From Velocimicrobium porci (GTDB taxonomy: Bacteria; Bacillota; Clostridia; Lachnospirales; Lachnospiraceae): a stretch of DNA of 64,000 bases. The translations under genes were made by a program, and so were the position numbers. The notes under the pieces were generated by a model. It searched no databases, was not told where the DNA came from, and saw only the letters and a program-made list of their open reading frames with translations. The DNA lies in the NCBI RefSeq assembly GCF_009696045.1, contig NZ_VUMT01000009.1, positions 1 to 64,000 of the forward strand. The letters are read 5' to 3'. Below, in pieces: positions 8,998 through 16,741 of this stretch; the first letter of the stretch is position 1, and each line of letters begins with the position of its first letter.

Positions 8998-9004
8998 TTG
9001 GATT

Positions 9005-9049
9005 ATAGGCATATCGGATATTAATTTATCTGGTATGCCTATTTTTTTT
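9005..9049 (+). terminator. Terminator
   Basis: ATAGGCATA and TATGCCTAT pair with a loop of about 20 bases and run into eight T residues. It closes the 7375-8997 operon. Confidence 0.85.
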
Positions 9050-9134
9050 ACGATTTTTTACAAGTACCCCTGCTGCTGAACAGGGACTTTAGGTTTTCGA
9101 TGTTTTCCCCACCCCCTATAAAGGCTGGTCTGTA

Positions 9135-9335
9135 TCAGATGGGGATATATTGAGCAATGTCTTGAAGTTCACAGTTAAGTATGCGACATAGGTCATTAAG
9201 TGTAGTTGTGTTCATAGGTCTGTTTTTACGCAATTTATCAATAGTTGCACTTGAAACATGATGAATGTTTATTAATGTGTATGTTGTTTCTTTGGAATTT
9301 TTAAGTGTATTCCAAAATGGTTTATAATCAATCAT
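9135..9335 (-). CDS. Small XRE/Cro-type regulator
   Basis: 66 residues. The helix-turn-helix reads VSSATIDKLRKNRPMNTTTL, followed by NDLCRILNCELQDI, typical of the single-domain Cro/CI family of Firmicutes mobile elements. GGAGGAGG precedes the ATG on the minus strand. Divergent from the zinc-ribbon gene, whose promoter contains a repeated TGACTAT motif that this protein might bind. Confidence 0.75.
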   Translation of the reverse strand: MIDYKPFWNTLKNSKETTYTLINIHHVSSATIDKLRKNRPMNTTTLNDLCRILNCELQDIAQYIPI

Positions 9336-9390
9336 TCCACCATGCCTCCTCCTATTTCTATAGTATTAATGTTATGTTGTAGTCTTATAC

Positions 9391-9419
9391 TTGACTATGG
9401 TCAGAAAAATGACTATAAT
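9391..9419 (+). promoter_or_regulatory. Sigma-70-type promoter with repeated operator
   Basis: TTGACT, a 17-bp spacer and TATAAT. The motif TGACTAT occurs twice, once overlapping each hexamer. It points at the zinc-ribbon gene (start 9466) and is divergent from the XRE gene. Confidence 0.7.
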
Positions 9420-9465
9420 GGATTTGTATAGTACTAAAGACTTATTAGAGATTGGGGGAATTATT

Positions 9466-10362
9466 ATGGCTATGATTAAGTGTCCCGAGTGTGGACAAGA
9501 GATAAGTAACAAAGCAAAGAAGTGTGTACATTGTGGGAATGTAATAATTGAGGAAAAAGCAGATATAAAGATTTGTAATGAATGTGGAAAAGAAAATCCG
9601 ATTGATGTAACTGAATGTGTGCATTGTGGATGTCCTTTTGAAGAAGAAAAAGAACCAAATAAAATAATTGAGGAATCTGTTACAGTAAAAGAAAAAAATA
9701 CGAAAAAGAATCAGAAAAAGATTATTATTCCTATTGTAGCAACAGTCGTTGTTATTGTAATTGGTTTCATTGTCTATAATGTAAAAATAGTGAAACCTAA
9801 AAACACATATAATGAAGCCGTTGAACTTCTGGAAAAGGGCAAATATGAAGATGCTAATAAACTATTACATGATATTTCAGGATATGAAGATGTCGATACC
9901 ATATTAGAACAAATTAAATGGGAATCAAGAGTTTATGAATGTATTACTAATATTAGACAGTATTTGAAAAATCCAGATTCATTACAGGTTTATGAAGTTG
10001 TATTTTATGATGGATATAAAGCTGATGTAGATGAGACAAAAAAGACAGCAATGGAAGACCTTGTCAAATTAGCAGGAGATGAACCAATATGTGTAATGCA
10101 TAGAGGTGGGCAGAACGGATTCGGAGGCAATACAACTGGATATTCCTTATTTTTATATTCTGATGGAGTTTATAAATATATGGGAAGTTGCGACTCATTA
10201 AATGAAGATGACATTGATGAAGATGACAAAGAAGAACTTGCTATTTGCGGATTAATAAATTTATATAAAGATAATCTTGAGCAAGTTGGAAATGTTGATT
10301 TGAGCAGAATAAAAACAATCATAAAAAATGATTCATATTCAACTATTAAGATTATTGAGTAA
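9466..10362 (+). CDS. Zinc-ribbon membrane protein
   Basis: About 298 residues starting MAMIKCPECG after GGGGG; upstream in-frame ATGs fall in the promoter. Two zinc ribbons (CPECG...CVHCG and CNECG...CVHCG, within residues 5-60) precede a charged linker, one transmembrane helix (IIIPIVATVVVIVIGFIV, about 85-105) and an external domain with the tetratricopeptide-like YNEAVELLEKGKYEDANKLL. The topology suggests a membrane sensor or envelope protein. Function unknown. Monocistronic, with its own promoter and terminator. Confidence 0.75.
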   Translation: MAMIKCPECGQEISNKAKKCVHCGNVIIEEKADIKICNECGKENPIDVTECVHCGCPFEEEKEPNKIIEESVTVKEKNTKKNQKKIIIPIVATVVVIVIGFIVYNVKIVKPKNTYNEAVELLEKGKYEDANKLLHDISGYEDVDTILEQIKWESRVYECITNIRQYLKNPDSLQVYEVVFYDGYKADVDETKKTAMEDLVKLAGDEPICVMHRGGQNGFGGNTTGYSLFLYSDGVYKYMGSCDSLNEDDIDEDDKEELAICGLINLYKDNLEQVGNVDLSRIKTIIKNDSYSTIKIIE

Positions 10363-10540
10363 AGATATATAATTGAGTGAATTATGTTCATATCTATTAT
10401 ATTTATAAGAGAATTTCATGCCAAATCGGCTTTATTTTATACTTAATGATAAAAGTATCAGTGATGTAATTTAAGAGCCAAATTGAATAAAAATCTATTG
10501 ATTATCTAGTAGTAATTGATATGTATAATTGATAAGGTGA

Positions 10541-10577
10541 GGGGATTCGTCAAAATTGGCGAGTCCCTATTTTTTAC
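10541..10577 (+). terminator. Terminator
   Basis: GGGATTCGTC pairs with GGCGAGTCCC and is followed by TATTTTTT. It terminates the zinc-ribbon gene. Confidence 0.75.
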
Positions 10578-10919
10578 TCAAATTTTTTGGGGTATAGGTG
10601 TATATATTAGGTACTTAAAATGCTAGAAATGGGAACATACCCCCCTATGGTTCGGGTCGATTCAGATTTTTTCGTGGCGTGGAAGTACATCAGATGGGGG
10701 CTTTACCAGAATAAAGCGTTTTGATTAAAATGTAAACTACCCTCGGTCGTTGTGTTGCTCCATCCTTGCCGACTGCTACCATATTGCTATAAAATAGCCA
10801 CGTTCTGCCCGTTGTTTTGCGACTTTTAGCCGATACCCTAACCAACTACCAAACGAGCCATTACAAGCCGATTTTGAGCCGTAGAACGTGCAAAAAGTCC
10901 ATAAATAAGACCATAAAAG
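10578..10919. other. Gene-free region, possible origin
   Basis: No convincing gene on either strand. Base composition is richer in G and C than the flanks. A short C-run then CAGATGGGG occurs near 10630-10695 and again near 9100-9140. Position between convergent units would suit a replication or transfer origin, but I see no clear iterons or nick-type motif, so this is only a location to test. Confidence 0.25.
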
Positions 10920-10956
10920 AAAGGCTATGAGCGTTGAACTCTTAGCCTTATTTTTT
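10920..10956. terminator. Bidirectional terminator
   Basis: AAGGCTATGAG and CTCTTAGCCTT pair around a 7-base loop. On the plus strand it is followed by six T; on the minus strand by TCTTTTA. It ends the minus-strand operon starting at 12082. Confidence 0.75.
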
Positions 10957-11236
10957 ACCACCATTTCAAAAATTTTTTATAAATCGCTTGGTTGTAAATA
11001 TTCTTTTCTTTCCATTCTTTACTAAAGTCAGCATTACCAAACACATTATTTCCGTCTTTATCATAACCACTTATGCATATTTCAATATTAATGTGATTAT
11101 TTTCATCTTTCATTTTTTCGACTTGTACACGGCAATCGTCAATCCAATATTCAAGTACACAACTATCAAAACATTTAATAAGTTGTATATCTTCCGTATC
11201 ATCAAATATACTTTCATATAAACTTTTATTAGACAT
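10955..11236 (-). CDS. Hypothetical 93-aa protein
   Basis: GGAG lies upstream on the minus strand. Beta-rich core (NIEICISGYDKDGNNVFG) with a basic aromatic end (YKKFLKWW). No family recognised. Last gene of a three-gene minus-strand operon whose genes are separated by hairpins. Confidence 0.6.
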   Translation of the reverse strand: MSNKSLYESIFDDTEDIQLIKCFDSCVLEYWIDDCRVQVEKMKDENNHINIEICISGYDKDGNNVFGNADFSKEWKEKNIYNQAIYKKFLKWW

Positions 11237-11260
11237 AGTTTATCTCCTTTTCTTTGTGGT

Positions 11261-11287
11261 AGGGTGCAAGCGGTGAGCCTACACCCT
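11261..11287 (-). other. Intergenic hairpin
   Basis: AGGGTG and CACCCT flank a short loop between two co-directional minus-strand genes. It belongs to the set of intergenic hairpins seen across the element. Confidence 0.5.
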
Positions 11288-11294
11288 TTTATAT

Positions 11295-11810
11295 TTACGC
11301 TTGTTTCAAAAGTTTCTTTTCTTCTGTCTTAACTTCTGTGCTTCCGTAGTAGTTCCGTATATCGTCCATTGATAATGCTTTACGTCCTTTTTTCCTGAAT
11401 GCTTCTGTGTGGTAGTACCACGCTTTTTTCTGTCCTGCGTACTTAAAACCAAGTTCTTTTAATTCTTTTCTATATCCGTAACTATCAAAGCACCAAATCC
11501 AGTTGCCTATAATTTCAATCTTTACACCATTAAAGCCGATTATCTTGTTGAGCATCTCTCTAAGTGCTTTATCTTCTGCAAAGTCATAATATTTCTTATT
11601 AAAATCAGTTTTCCCGTTTTCGCTGTCTGTGTTTGTCTGCTTGCTTTCGTGTTTATCCTTTAAAACCTTGAAAAGTCTGTCATATTCTGCATTGATTGCT
11701 TGCGTTGCTTCGGTTGATCCATTTGGGTTGTCTGGGTGAAACTGTTTTAAAAGTTCTTTGTATTGCTTTCTTAATTCTTCCAATGTATTTACATTTCTAA
11801 AGTATGTCAT
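11295..11810 (-). CDS. J-domain protein
   Basis: 171 residues. The J domain at the N-terminus shows LRKQYKELLKQFHPDNPNG with the essential HPD tripeptide at about 25-27, so it could stimulate a DnaK-type chaperone. The C-terminal part (WIWCFDSYGYRKELKELGF, then KKAWYYH) is aromatic and separate. Similar J-domain proteins are common cargo in Clostridia mobile elements. Likely partner: host DnaK. Confidence 0.8.
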   Translation of the reverse strand: MTYFRNVNTLEELRKQYKELLKQFHPDNPNGSTEATQAINAEYDRLFKVLKDKHESKQTNTDSENGKTDFNKKYYDFAEDKALREMLNKIIGFNGVKIEIIGNWIWCFDSYGYRKELKELGFKYAGQKKAWYYHTEAFRKKGRKALSMDDIRNYYGSTEVKTEEKKLLKQA

Positions 11811-11834
11811 AAGTCAAAACCTCTTTTCTATTGT

Positions 11835-11861
11835 AGGCGGTAGCCGTTCAAGTTACCGCCT
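11835..11861 (-). other. Intergenic GGCGGTA hairpin
   Basis: AGGCGGTA pairs with TACCGCCT around an 11-base loop, between two minus-strand genes. The stem is nearly the same as in the hairpins at 28041, 28637 and 29611 of the plus-strand operon. Confidence 0.6.
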
Positions 11862-11872
11862 TTATAATGTTG

Positions 11873-12082
11873 TTATCTGTTGCAATTCTCCAATGCTTTT
11901 ATATTGATTAAAGCATCCAATATTAAAAACATTTCTTTATTTGTAGCGGTTGCGATTCTGTTGTTGTCCTCTGTGTAAAGGTTGATTGCTCCGACTACAT
12001 CATCATTAAGTTTTAACTTTACATTTGAAATATTGTTGTAATTGTTTACCTTTGCTTCTAATACTTTTCTTGTTGTTCTCAC
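11873..12082 (-). CDS. Hypothetical 69-aa protein
   Basis: GTG start preceded by AAGGAGG (minus strand). The chain starts RTTRKVLEAKVNNYNNIS and is a small mixed alpha/beta protein, as seen in many Clostridia mobile elements. No function assigned. First gene of the minus-strand operon and directly under the operator-filled promoter at 12132-12160. Confidence 0.6.
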   Translation of the reverse strand: MRTTRKVLEAKVNNYNNISNVKLKLNDDVVGAINLYTEDNNRIATATNKEMFLILDALINIKALENCNR

Positions 12083-12131
12083 AGTGAAAACCTCCTTAAA
12101 AATTTTTATATTTGATTGATTTGTTAAGTAT

Positions 12132-12292
12132 ATTATAACCAAACTCTAGGGTAATTTCAATGTACAAATATCCTAAAGATAGGGTATATTTGCTGTGCAT
12201 AATAACCTAATACTAGGGTAAGATTGCACAAAAGAAAACCCTAATGTTTGGTTATTTTATATATTGAAAATACCCTAAAGCTAGGTTATAAT
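12132..12292. promoter_or_regulatory. Divergent promoters with five ACCCTA-type operators
   Basis: The minus-strand promoter is TTGAAA (12160-12155), 17-bp spacer, TATAAT (12137-12132). The plus-strand promoter is TTGAAA (12264-12269), 17-bp spacer, TATAAT (12287-12292). Each spacer is filled by one copy of a dyad related to ACCCTA-N4-TAGGGT. Three more copies lie between (about 12170, 12208 and 12238). A sixth, perfect copy is at 21713-21732. One repressor probably shuts both operons. Confidence 0.8.
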
Positions 12293-12380
12293 AATCTCAA
12301 CAGTTGAACAGAGCAATGCCGAAGCGGTGAAGTTCCAACAATTGAAAAATCAATCAAATATATATAGGAGGTCGGTTGTT

Positions 12381-12674
12381 ATGACTAACAAAGAACTAAT
12401 TGCAAAATGCAAAGAGTACCAGAAAATCACAGCAGAAATTGAAGAAAGAGAATTGAAGCAAAAGCAAATTCAGGCAGAACTTAAAAAGGAACTTGAGCGA
12501 AAGAAAGTTAATGAAATGGATGTTGATATTTACCACTTTAGCAACAAAGCCACAAAGGGCAGAACGCTTTTTGATACAAAGGCATTTGCTGAAAAGCATC
12601 CTAAACTTTTCAAACAATTCACAAAAGAGGGAAAGCCTGGCACAAGATTTTTATTCGGACTAATTAAAGACTAG
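12381..12674 (+). CDS. Hypothetical 97-aa protein
   Basis: ATG at 12381 after AGGAGG; in-frame ATGs upstream have no ribosome binding site. N-terminal coiled coil rich in E, K and Q (ITAEIEERELKQKQIQAELK), then a compact basic part ending GKPGTRFLFGLIKD. First gene of the plus-strand operon under the operator array. Not recognised. Confidence 0.6.
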   Translation: MTNKELIAKCKEYQKITAEIEERELKQKQIQAELKKELERKKVNEMDVDIYHFSNKATKGRTLFDTKAFAEKHPKLFKQFTKEGKPGTRFLFGLIKD

Positions 12675-12687
12675 GCAAAAGGGCAGA

Positions 12688-12705
12688 GGGTGGAGCAATC
12701 CACCC
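12688..12705 (+). other. GNRA-loop hairpin
   Basis: GGGTGGA and TCCACCC form seven perfect pairs closed by GCAA, a GNRA tetraloop. It lies between two genes of the same operon and has no T tract, so it is more likely a stability or processing element than a terminator. Confidence 0.55.
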
Positions 12706-12797
12706 AAAGCCTAAAAGCTATAATGCAACCGTTGACCGTTCCAAGTCGTGTATGAAAAAGGCAGAGGATAGCAACTAATCAAGGAGGTAAAAAACTG

Positions 12798-12947
12798 ATG
12801 CAGACACAAACAGTTCAATTTGCAGTACAGAGCAAAAACGGAGTAATTGAAAAGGTCGGCAAGTCCACCATATACCAGCCGAAAACCAACTTTAAAGGCG
12901 GTCAAATCAAATGGTATGAGGACAAGCCGAAGAAGAAAAGCAACTAA
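12798..12947 (+). CDS. Small basic protein, 49 aa
   Basis: ATG follows AAGGAGG by ten bases. The sequence begins MQTQTVQFAVQSKNGVIEK and ends with KPKKKSN. Its composition suggests a small nucleic-acid-associated or accessory protein. No family known to me. It sits between hairpins in the 12381 operon. Confidence 0.6.
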   Translation: MQTQTVQFAVQSKNGVIEKVGKSTIYQPKTNFKGGQIKWYEDKPKKKSN

Positions 12948-12959
12948 TCAAAGGCTGGG

Positions 12960-13018
12960 CGAATGGTTTTTGTAGGGTTCGATTCCCTACACGCTCACTC
13001 GGCTAATCAATAGCCGGA
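12960..13018 (+). other. tRNA T-arm-like hairpin plus second hairpin
   Basis: GTAGGG, the heptaloop TTCGATT and CCCTAC reproduce a T-arm almost perfectly, and CGGCTA/TAGCCG forms a second stem. No acceptor, D or anticodon arm can be found upstream, so this is not a tRNA. It may be a tRNA-mimic or processing signal between two operon genes. Confidence 0.45.
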
Positions 13019-13060
13019 ATAATCAATCAAATATATTTTATAGAAAGGTAGGTAATCCCT

Positions 13061-13459
13061 ATGAGAAACAAAAATTTTAAGAACATTGGTAACGTAGCAA
13101 TCAGCGAAATCGCATTATGCGATACAACTATCGGTTTATATATTCCGATTGAGAAGATGTCAGAGAACATCCGCAGAGAGTACGAAAAGAGCGAAAAGCA
13201 CTTCACAGAAACAGTCAATAAAGAACATCCAGAAATTGACTTGTCACAGTACACACTTTACAGAGATGTAGCACTTCACATGGATTTGGATAATGGCAAG
13301 GTTAAATATTCGGTTGCAATCATCCTTTGGATTGAGAATGAGCAGGGCGAGGAAATCCACGTTGAGTTTTATGATCCGTTTGAGGTGGAAATCAATGACG
13401 AGGATAACAGCTACTTGAAAAAGTTGGTACTGAAAAAGTTGGTAGACAGTTTCTTTTAA
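13061..13459 (+). CDS. Hypothetical 132-aa protein
   Basis: Follows AAAGGTAGG. Acidic alpha/beta protein with DLDNGKVKYSVAIILWIENE and a C-terminal YLKKLVLKKLVDSFF helix. No motif recognised. Followed by a UUCG-loop hairpin (13480-13497) before the sigma-like pair. Confidence 0.6.
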   Translation: MRNKNFKNIGNVAISEIALCDTTIGLYIPIEKMSENIRREYEKSEKHFTETVNKEHPEIDLSQYTLYRDVALHMDLDNGKVKYSVAIILWIENEQGEEIHVEFYDPFEVEINDEDNSYLKKLVLKKLVDSFF

Positions 13460-13529
13460 TCAGTTGGATTTTTGGGTTGGGGGTTCTTCGGAATCCCTAC
13501 CCATTGAAAAATATACGGAGGTGCTAATC

Positions 13530-14135
13530 ATGGAAGAAAGAACATGGAAAAGAGGTCAAAAGCAGACCTATACAGATAGACCACTCACGGACGAAGAAAG
13601 AGAGTTCGCAGCAGATTGGGAAAATTACAAGAAATTATTTGAGTTTATGAATTTTTATCATATGAATCAAGAGGAATGGTACGACATTCTAATCATTCCA
13701 TATTTACAGGCAGTAAAAAAATATCACGTTAGGGAAGATTTGAGAGCCAACTATAAATTTTGGCATGTTTGCAATCTTATGTTGTCAAAGGCAGTTTATA
13801 ACCACAATAGAGCCATGACAAGACAAAAGCGGATGCCTGATGGTGGAATCCTTAGTCTGGATTTTATGGTAGAGGGTGATAATCCATTTTCGGAGCATAC
13901 ACTTGATGATTTATGGATTGACCGCAATCAGCAGACGGAAAAAGTTGTACTTGATAAATATATGTTAGCGGAAATTTTAGTTGGTTTGGATGATGTGCAA
14001 GGTAGAATTTTTGAAATGCTTCTTGAAGGTTACAACAAGAAGGAAATCGGAAAAGAACTTTGCATCAGCTACACAACATTAAAGGTACAGTTGGAAAAAT
14101 TGCAGAGCGTTGTTACTGACTACCTCTCAATGTAG
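13530..14135 (+). CDS. Sigma-70-like protein A
   Basis: About 201 residues; ATG at 13530 follows CGGAGG, whereas the longer frame upstream has no ribosome binding site. The C-terminus has a region-4-type helix-turn-helix: MLAEILVGLDDVQGRIFEML then YNKKEIGKELCISYTTLKVQ. A weak region-2-like segment is near residues 55-95. Such proteins redirect RNA polymerase or regulate element genes. A second, related protein follows after 12 bp. Confidence 0.65.
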   Translation: MEERTWKRGQKQTYTDRPLTDEEREFAADWENYKKLFEFMNFYHMNQEEWYDILIIPYLQAVKKYHVREDLRANYKFWHVCNLMLSKAVYNHNRAMTRQKRMPDGGILSLDFMVEGDNPFSEHTLDDLWIDRNQQTEKVVLDKYMLAEILVGLDDVQGRIFEMLLEGYNKKEIGKELCISYTTLKVQLEKLQSVVTDYLSM

Positions 14136-14147
14136 GGAGGTGGTCAC

Positions 14148-14708
14148 ATGAAAAATAAGCAACGAATAAGACCGCTAACACCAACAGAACGGAAATTTGC
14201 AGAGGAAAAATATCATCTAATCACTGACTTTTTGAAGCGGTCAAAACTGGATGCAGAAGAATTTTTTGATATTGTAGTTTTTGATTTTCTGTTATCTGTG
14301 GAAATTTACTTGAATAGTGAAGATTTACAGAATAAATGCAACTTTGAAGCATTTTCCTATATGTATATGAAACGTGCTATATACAGACATTTCAGAGAAC
14401 AAAAAGCATTAAAAAGAAGTTCTGAAGCTGGTGCTGATATTAGTTTTGATGAAGTGGATGCTTATATTGGAAAGTCAATAAACAGTATGGAAAATTCTTC
14501 ATCATTGGAGTATGAGGAAACTATAAAGCAGATAGAAAGCATTTTAACAATGGAACAACAACGGATTTTCTTTGACAAGTTGGAAGGCTACTCACTCAAA
14601 GAGATAGCAGACAACAACGGAATCAAGCCAAAGCGAGTATATAAGCAGTTTGGAAAAATCAAAAGTGTTGTAGCTGATGTAATGGATGAACAAAGGCTAT
14701 TAGGATAA
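14148..14708 (+). CDS. Sigma-70-like protein B
   Basis: 186 residues, GGGAGGTGG upstream. Same organisation as the preceding gene: LSVEIYLNSEDLQNKCNFEAF and YMYMKRAIYRHFREQKALKR resemble region 2; LTMEQQRIFFDKLEGYSLKE IADNNGIKPKRVYKQF resembles region 4. The tandem pair probably arose by duplication. They could recognise element-specific promoters or work with each other. Confidence 0.65.
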   Translation: MKNKQRIRPLTPTERKFAEEKYHLITDFLKRSKLDAEEFFDIVVFDFLLSVEIYLNSEDLQNKCNFEAFSYMYMKRAIYRHFREQKALKRSSEAGADISFDEVDAYIGKSINSMENSSSLEYEETIKQIESILTMEQQRIFFDKLEGYSLKEIADNNGIKPKRVYKQFGKIKSVVADVMDEQRLLG

Positions 14709-14728
14709 TTGGAAAGGTGGAAAATATT

Positions 14729-14962
14729 ATGTTTAACTTTAGAATCATTGATACCGCAGATGGAAACCAGATAATAGATAGAAACTTGAAAACACCATAC
14801 AACGCATTAACACCTTCTCAAATGGTGGAATATACAGAAATGGATAATCAGCTTGCATATATGGATAGATTGGAAAAGAAAGCCAGGGAAGAAGCTGACC
14901 GCAGATGTAGAGTTGCAAGAAATCCGTTTTACAGATTGGCTTGTATGTGTGGATTGTTTTAA
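14729..14962 (+). CDS. Hypothetical 77-aa protein
   Basis: ATG at 14729 follows GGAAAGGTGG. Begins MFNFRIIDTADGNQIIDRNL, a charged middle helix, and a hydrophobic end NPFYRLACMCGLF. Small proteins of this type are frequent in Lachnospiraceae conjugative elements, but no function is known to me. Confidence 0.55.
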   Translation: MFNFRIIDTADGNQIIDRNLKTPYNALTPSQMVEYTEMDNQLAYMDRLEKKAREEADRRCRVARNPFYRLACMCGLF

Positions 14963-14983
14963 TAGGAAAGGATGGAATGAATA

Positions 14984-15292
14984 ATGATTACTTCAAAATT
15001 TTTCAATATGGGAAAGTTAGTTGTTACAAATGGAATCAATCAAACCATGATGGAAAATAAAAAATTTGCTATGGAAGTGAATTTGTGTTTACAGAGATAT
15101 GCTGTCAAAGATTGGGGAAATCTGGATGCAGAAGATAAACAAGCAAACGAGGACGCTTTACAATATCCTGATGATTTGTACTTGCTTGCAGCTTATAAGA
15201 CTTGTAAAGGAAAGATTTGGATTATTACAAATAGAATTTCAGAGAATGCCGGAGATAATGCAACAACAGTATGCTTCCCTGATGAAAGATAG
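14984..15292 (+). CDS. DUF-type protein of conjugative elements
   Basis: 102 residues. The start MITSKFFNMGKLVVTNGINQ, then FAMEVNLCLQRYAVKDWGNL and a C-terminal KGKIWIITNRISENAGDN followed by TTVCFPDER, match a conserved small protein family common in Firmicutes mobile elements. It has a central acidic helix and a beta hairpin. Function unknown. Ribosome binding site AGGAAAGG. Confidence 0.6.
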   Translation: MITSKFFNMGKLVVTNGINQTMMENKKFAMEVNLCLQRYAVKDWGNLDAEDKQANEDALQYPDDLYLLAAYKTCKGKIWIITNRISENAGDNATTVCFPDER

Positions 15293-15347
15293 TAATAGTT
15301 TGGACTGCTTGAAATATAGCAGTCCTCAAATGGAAAGAAGGTATATT

Positions 15348-15950
15348 ATGGCAATCGTTATAACAAATGGAAATTATTATATATGGTACACAAGCACAGG
15401 AGCAACAAAAAAAGTATCTGATATAAACCTTGCTTATCAATTCCCTACTGTAGCAGATGCAATAAAGGGAATGAAAAAGGCAGAAGGACAGACTAAAAAC
15501 TATTATGTCTTTGATACTCTAACACAAAAGATATTATGGAAGTGGATGACGCATGAAGAACTGGACGAGATACGAAAAAATAAAATATCTATGTCTATGG
15601 TAAAGAGAGACAAAAACGGAAAAATAAAGCGTAAATCCTATTCTGACGATGTAAGGAAACTAATATACATTAAAGCTGGTGGACGTTGTGAGTTATGCGG
15701 TAGAAAAATTTTACTTGATGATATGACCCTTGACCATGTAAATCCGTTGAGTATGGGCGGTGATGATGATGTGGAAAATTTATCTTGCACCTGCTACCCA
15801 TGCAATTTATTCAAGGGAAATATTTTACCTACAGATTTCTATGAGAGAATCACAGACATTTTTATGTACCAGATGGAACGACAAAACAGCCATAATCTAA
15901 AATGGAAGATAGTACATAAATTATTATCATCATTCACGCAATCAAAATAA
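15348..15950 (+). CDS. HNH endonuclease
   Basis: About 200 residues; ATG at 15348 follows GGAAAGAAGG. The C-terminal HNH motif is complete: CELCGRK, then LDHVNPLSMGGDDDVENLSC and CYPCNLFKG, giving two CxxC zinc pairs, the catalytic DH and the N. The N-terminal 100 residues are a small beta domain (YYIWYTSTGATKKVSD). It could nick DNA during replication, packaging or homing. A phage HNH normally sits next to terminase, which is absent here. Confidence 0.8.
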   Translation: MAIVITNGNYYIWYTSTGATKKVSDINLAYQFPTVADAIKGMKKAEGQTKNYYVFDTLTQKILWKWMTHEELDEIRKNKISMSMVKRDKNGKIKRKSYSDDVRKLIYIKAGGRCELCGRKILLDDMTLDHVNPLSMGGDDDVENLSCTCYPCNLFKGNILPTDFYERITDIFMYQMERQNSHNLKWKIVHKLLSSFTQSK

Positions 15951-16010
15951 CCTTGCCTTAGTGCAAATCAGATGATATAATTATATACAAAAACGGAGGG
16001 AGCGAATCAG

Positions 16011-16433
16011 ATGCTTTTATATTCAAAGTTGTTCGCATTATTCGATAAATACAATATAAAACAGGTCGATTTAAAACCATATATCGGAAATGAAACATTA
16101 AGAAAATTAAAGTTATTCAACACATATCGTAAGGGTAGAGATTCATCATTCTGTTATGGAATCACTTTAGAGGAAATCAATAAACAGTTATTGGAATCAG
16201 CAGAAACACCGAAGATCATAAACTCTAAAGGGAAAGAAGTCAATCATCCATATGTAAACAGAACGATTGACAGCAGGACTTTTGATGAAATATGCAGATG
16301 GCTAACTAATCTAATTCGAGAGAAAGAGGGAAATCCTTCTATATTGATACAGCCTGATGATATTATGGAGTATGTGGAAGATACACCAGAGGTTTTAGAA
16401 GTAACAAAGAGCAAGAAACAAATTTCAGACTAA
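16011..16433 (+). CDS. Cro/CI-like regulator with insertion
   Basis: 140 residues after GGAGGGAGCG. The N-terminal LYSKLFALFDKYNIKQVDLK and later IDSRTFDEICRWL follow the helix order of small Cro/CI proteins, with about 40 extra residues between helices 3 and 5. It could control the neighbouring toxin locus or the ACCCTA operators. Both are speculation. Confidence 0.55.
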   Translation: MLLYSKLFALFDKYNIKQVDLKPYIGNETLRKLKLFNTYRKGRDSSFCYGITLEEINKQLLESAETPKIINSKGKEVNHPYVNRTIDSRTFDEICRWLTNLIREKEGNPSILIQPDDIMEYVEDTPEVLEVTKSKKQISD

Positions 16434-16435
16434 TT

Positions 16436-16465
16436 AAAAAGGGTACTTGAAAAATCAAGCACCCC
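16436..16465 (-). terminator. Terminator, mainly minus strand
   Basis: GGGTACTTGA and TCAAGCACCC pair around a short A loop. On the minus strand it runs into TTTTTAATT, so it should end the toxin mRNA. It may weakly end the plus-strand regulator gene too. The -35 box of the antisense RNA promoter (TTGAAA at 16447) lies inside it. Confidence 0.7.
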
Positions 16466-16475
16466 ATTGTATAAT
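16447..16475 (+). promoter_or_regulatory. Promoter of the antisense (antitoxin) RNA
   Basis: TTGAAA (16447-16452), 17-bp spacer, TATAAT (16470-16475), a near-consensus sigma-70 promoter on the plus strand, pointing toward the 3' end of the toxin gene. No open frame with a ribosome binding site follows before the hairpin at 16540. Confidence 0.75.
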
Positions 16476-16481
16476 CTACTT

Positions 16482-16585
16482 AGAAAGGTATTCGGAATTG
16501 AAGTTTCCGATTGCCCTCAGTATTAAATACGATTACAAGAATAGCATCCAAACTTTAGGCGGTAGGGATGCTATTTCTTTTTGTT
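16482..16585 (+). ncRNA. Candidate antitoxin RNA of a type I system
   Basis: About 100 nt from the promoter start to the T-rich end after the hairpin AATAGCATCC/GGATGCTATT (16540-16575). On the plus strand the hairpin is followed by TCTTTTTGTT, as in a terminator. The RNA is complementary to the end and 3' untranslated part of the toxin mRNA. A convergent overlap of this type is known for txpA/ratA-like loci. The RNA itself is inferred, not observed. Confidence 0.65.
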
Positions 16586-16660
16586 ATTATGATTGTCTAT
16601 GTAAGACAGAGCCGCAAAGATTACCAGTAAAAGCGTAAGTACATCACCTAAACTTATCAT
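16571..16660 (-). CDS. Type I toxin, Hol_Tox (holin-like toxin) family
   Basis: 29 residues: MISLGDVLTLLLVIFAALSY then IDNHNNKKK. A short N-terminal segment, one membrane helix and a lysine-rich tail are the hallmarks of the holin-like toxin family of Firmicutes. AAAAGGAGGG precedes the ATG. Its promoter (16742-16770) holds a LexA box and its 3' end overlaps an antisense RNA. The product should insert in the membrane when made, after DNA damage. Whether it kills, arrests growth or helps the element exit is unknown. Confidence 0.8.
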   Translation of the reverse strand: MISLGDVLTLLLVIFAALSYIDNHNNKKK

Positions 16661-16741
16661 AGGGCATCACCCTCCTTTTGTACTAGAGGGCATCTAACAT
16701 CGGAAAATCACATCCTACTTTCTTTTCAATTACACAATCAC

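Noticed and set aside
10578-10919. oriT or origin of replication
   Set aside because: Location and composition are suggestive, but there is no clear nick motif, iteron array or nearby relaxase, so it was kept only as a low-confidence region.
12950-13020. Possible tRNA gene
   Set aside because: Only the T-arm is present; no acceptor stem, D-arm or anticodon arm can be folded with the upstream sequence.
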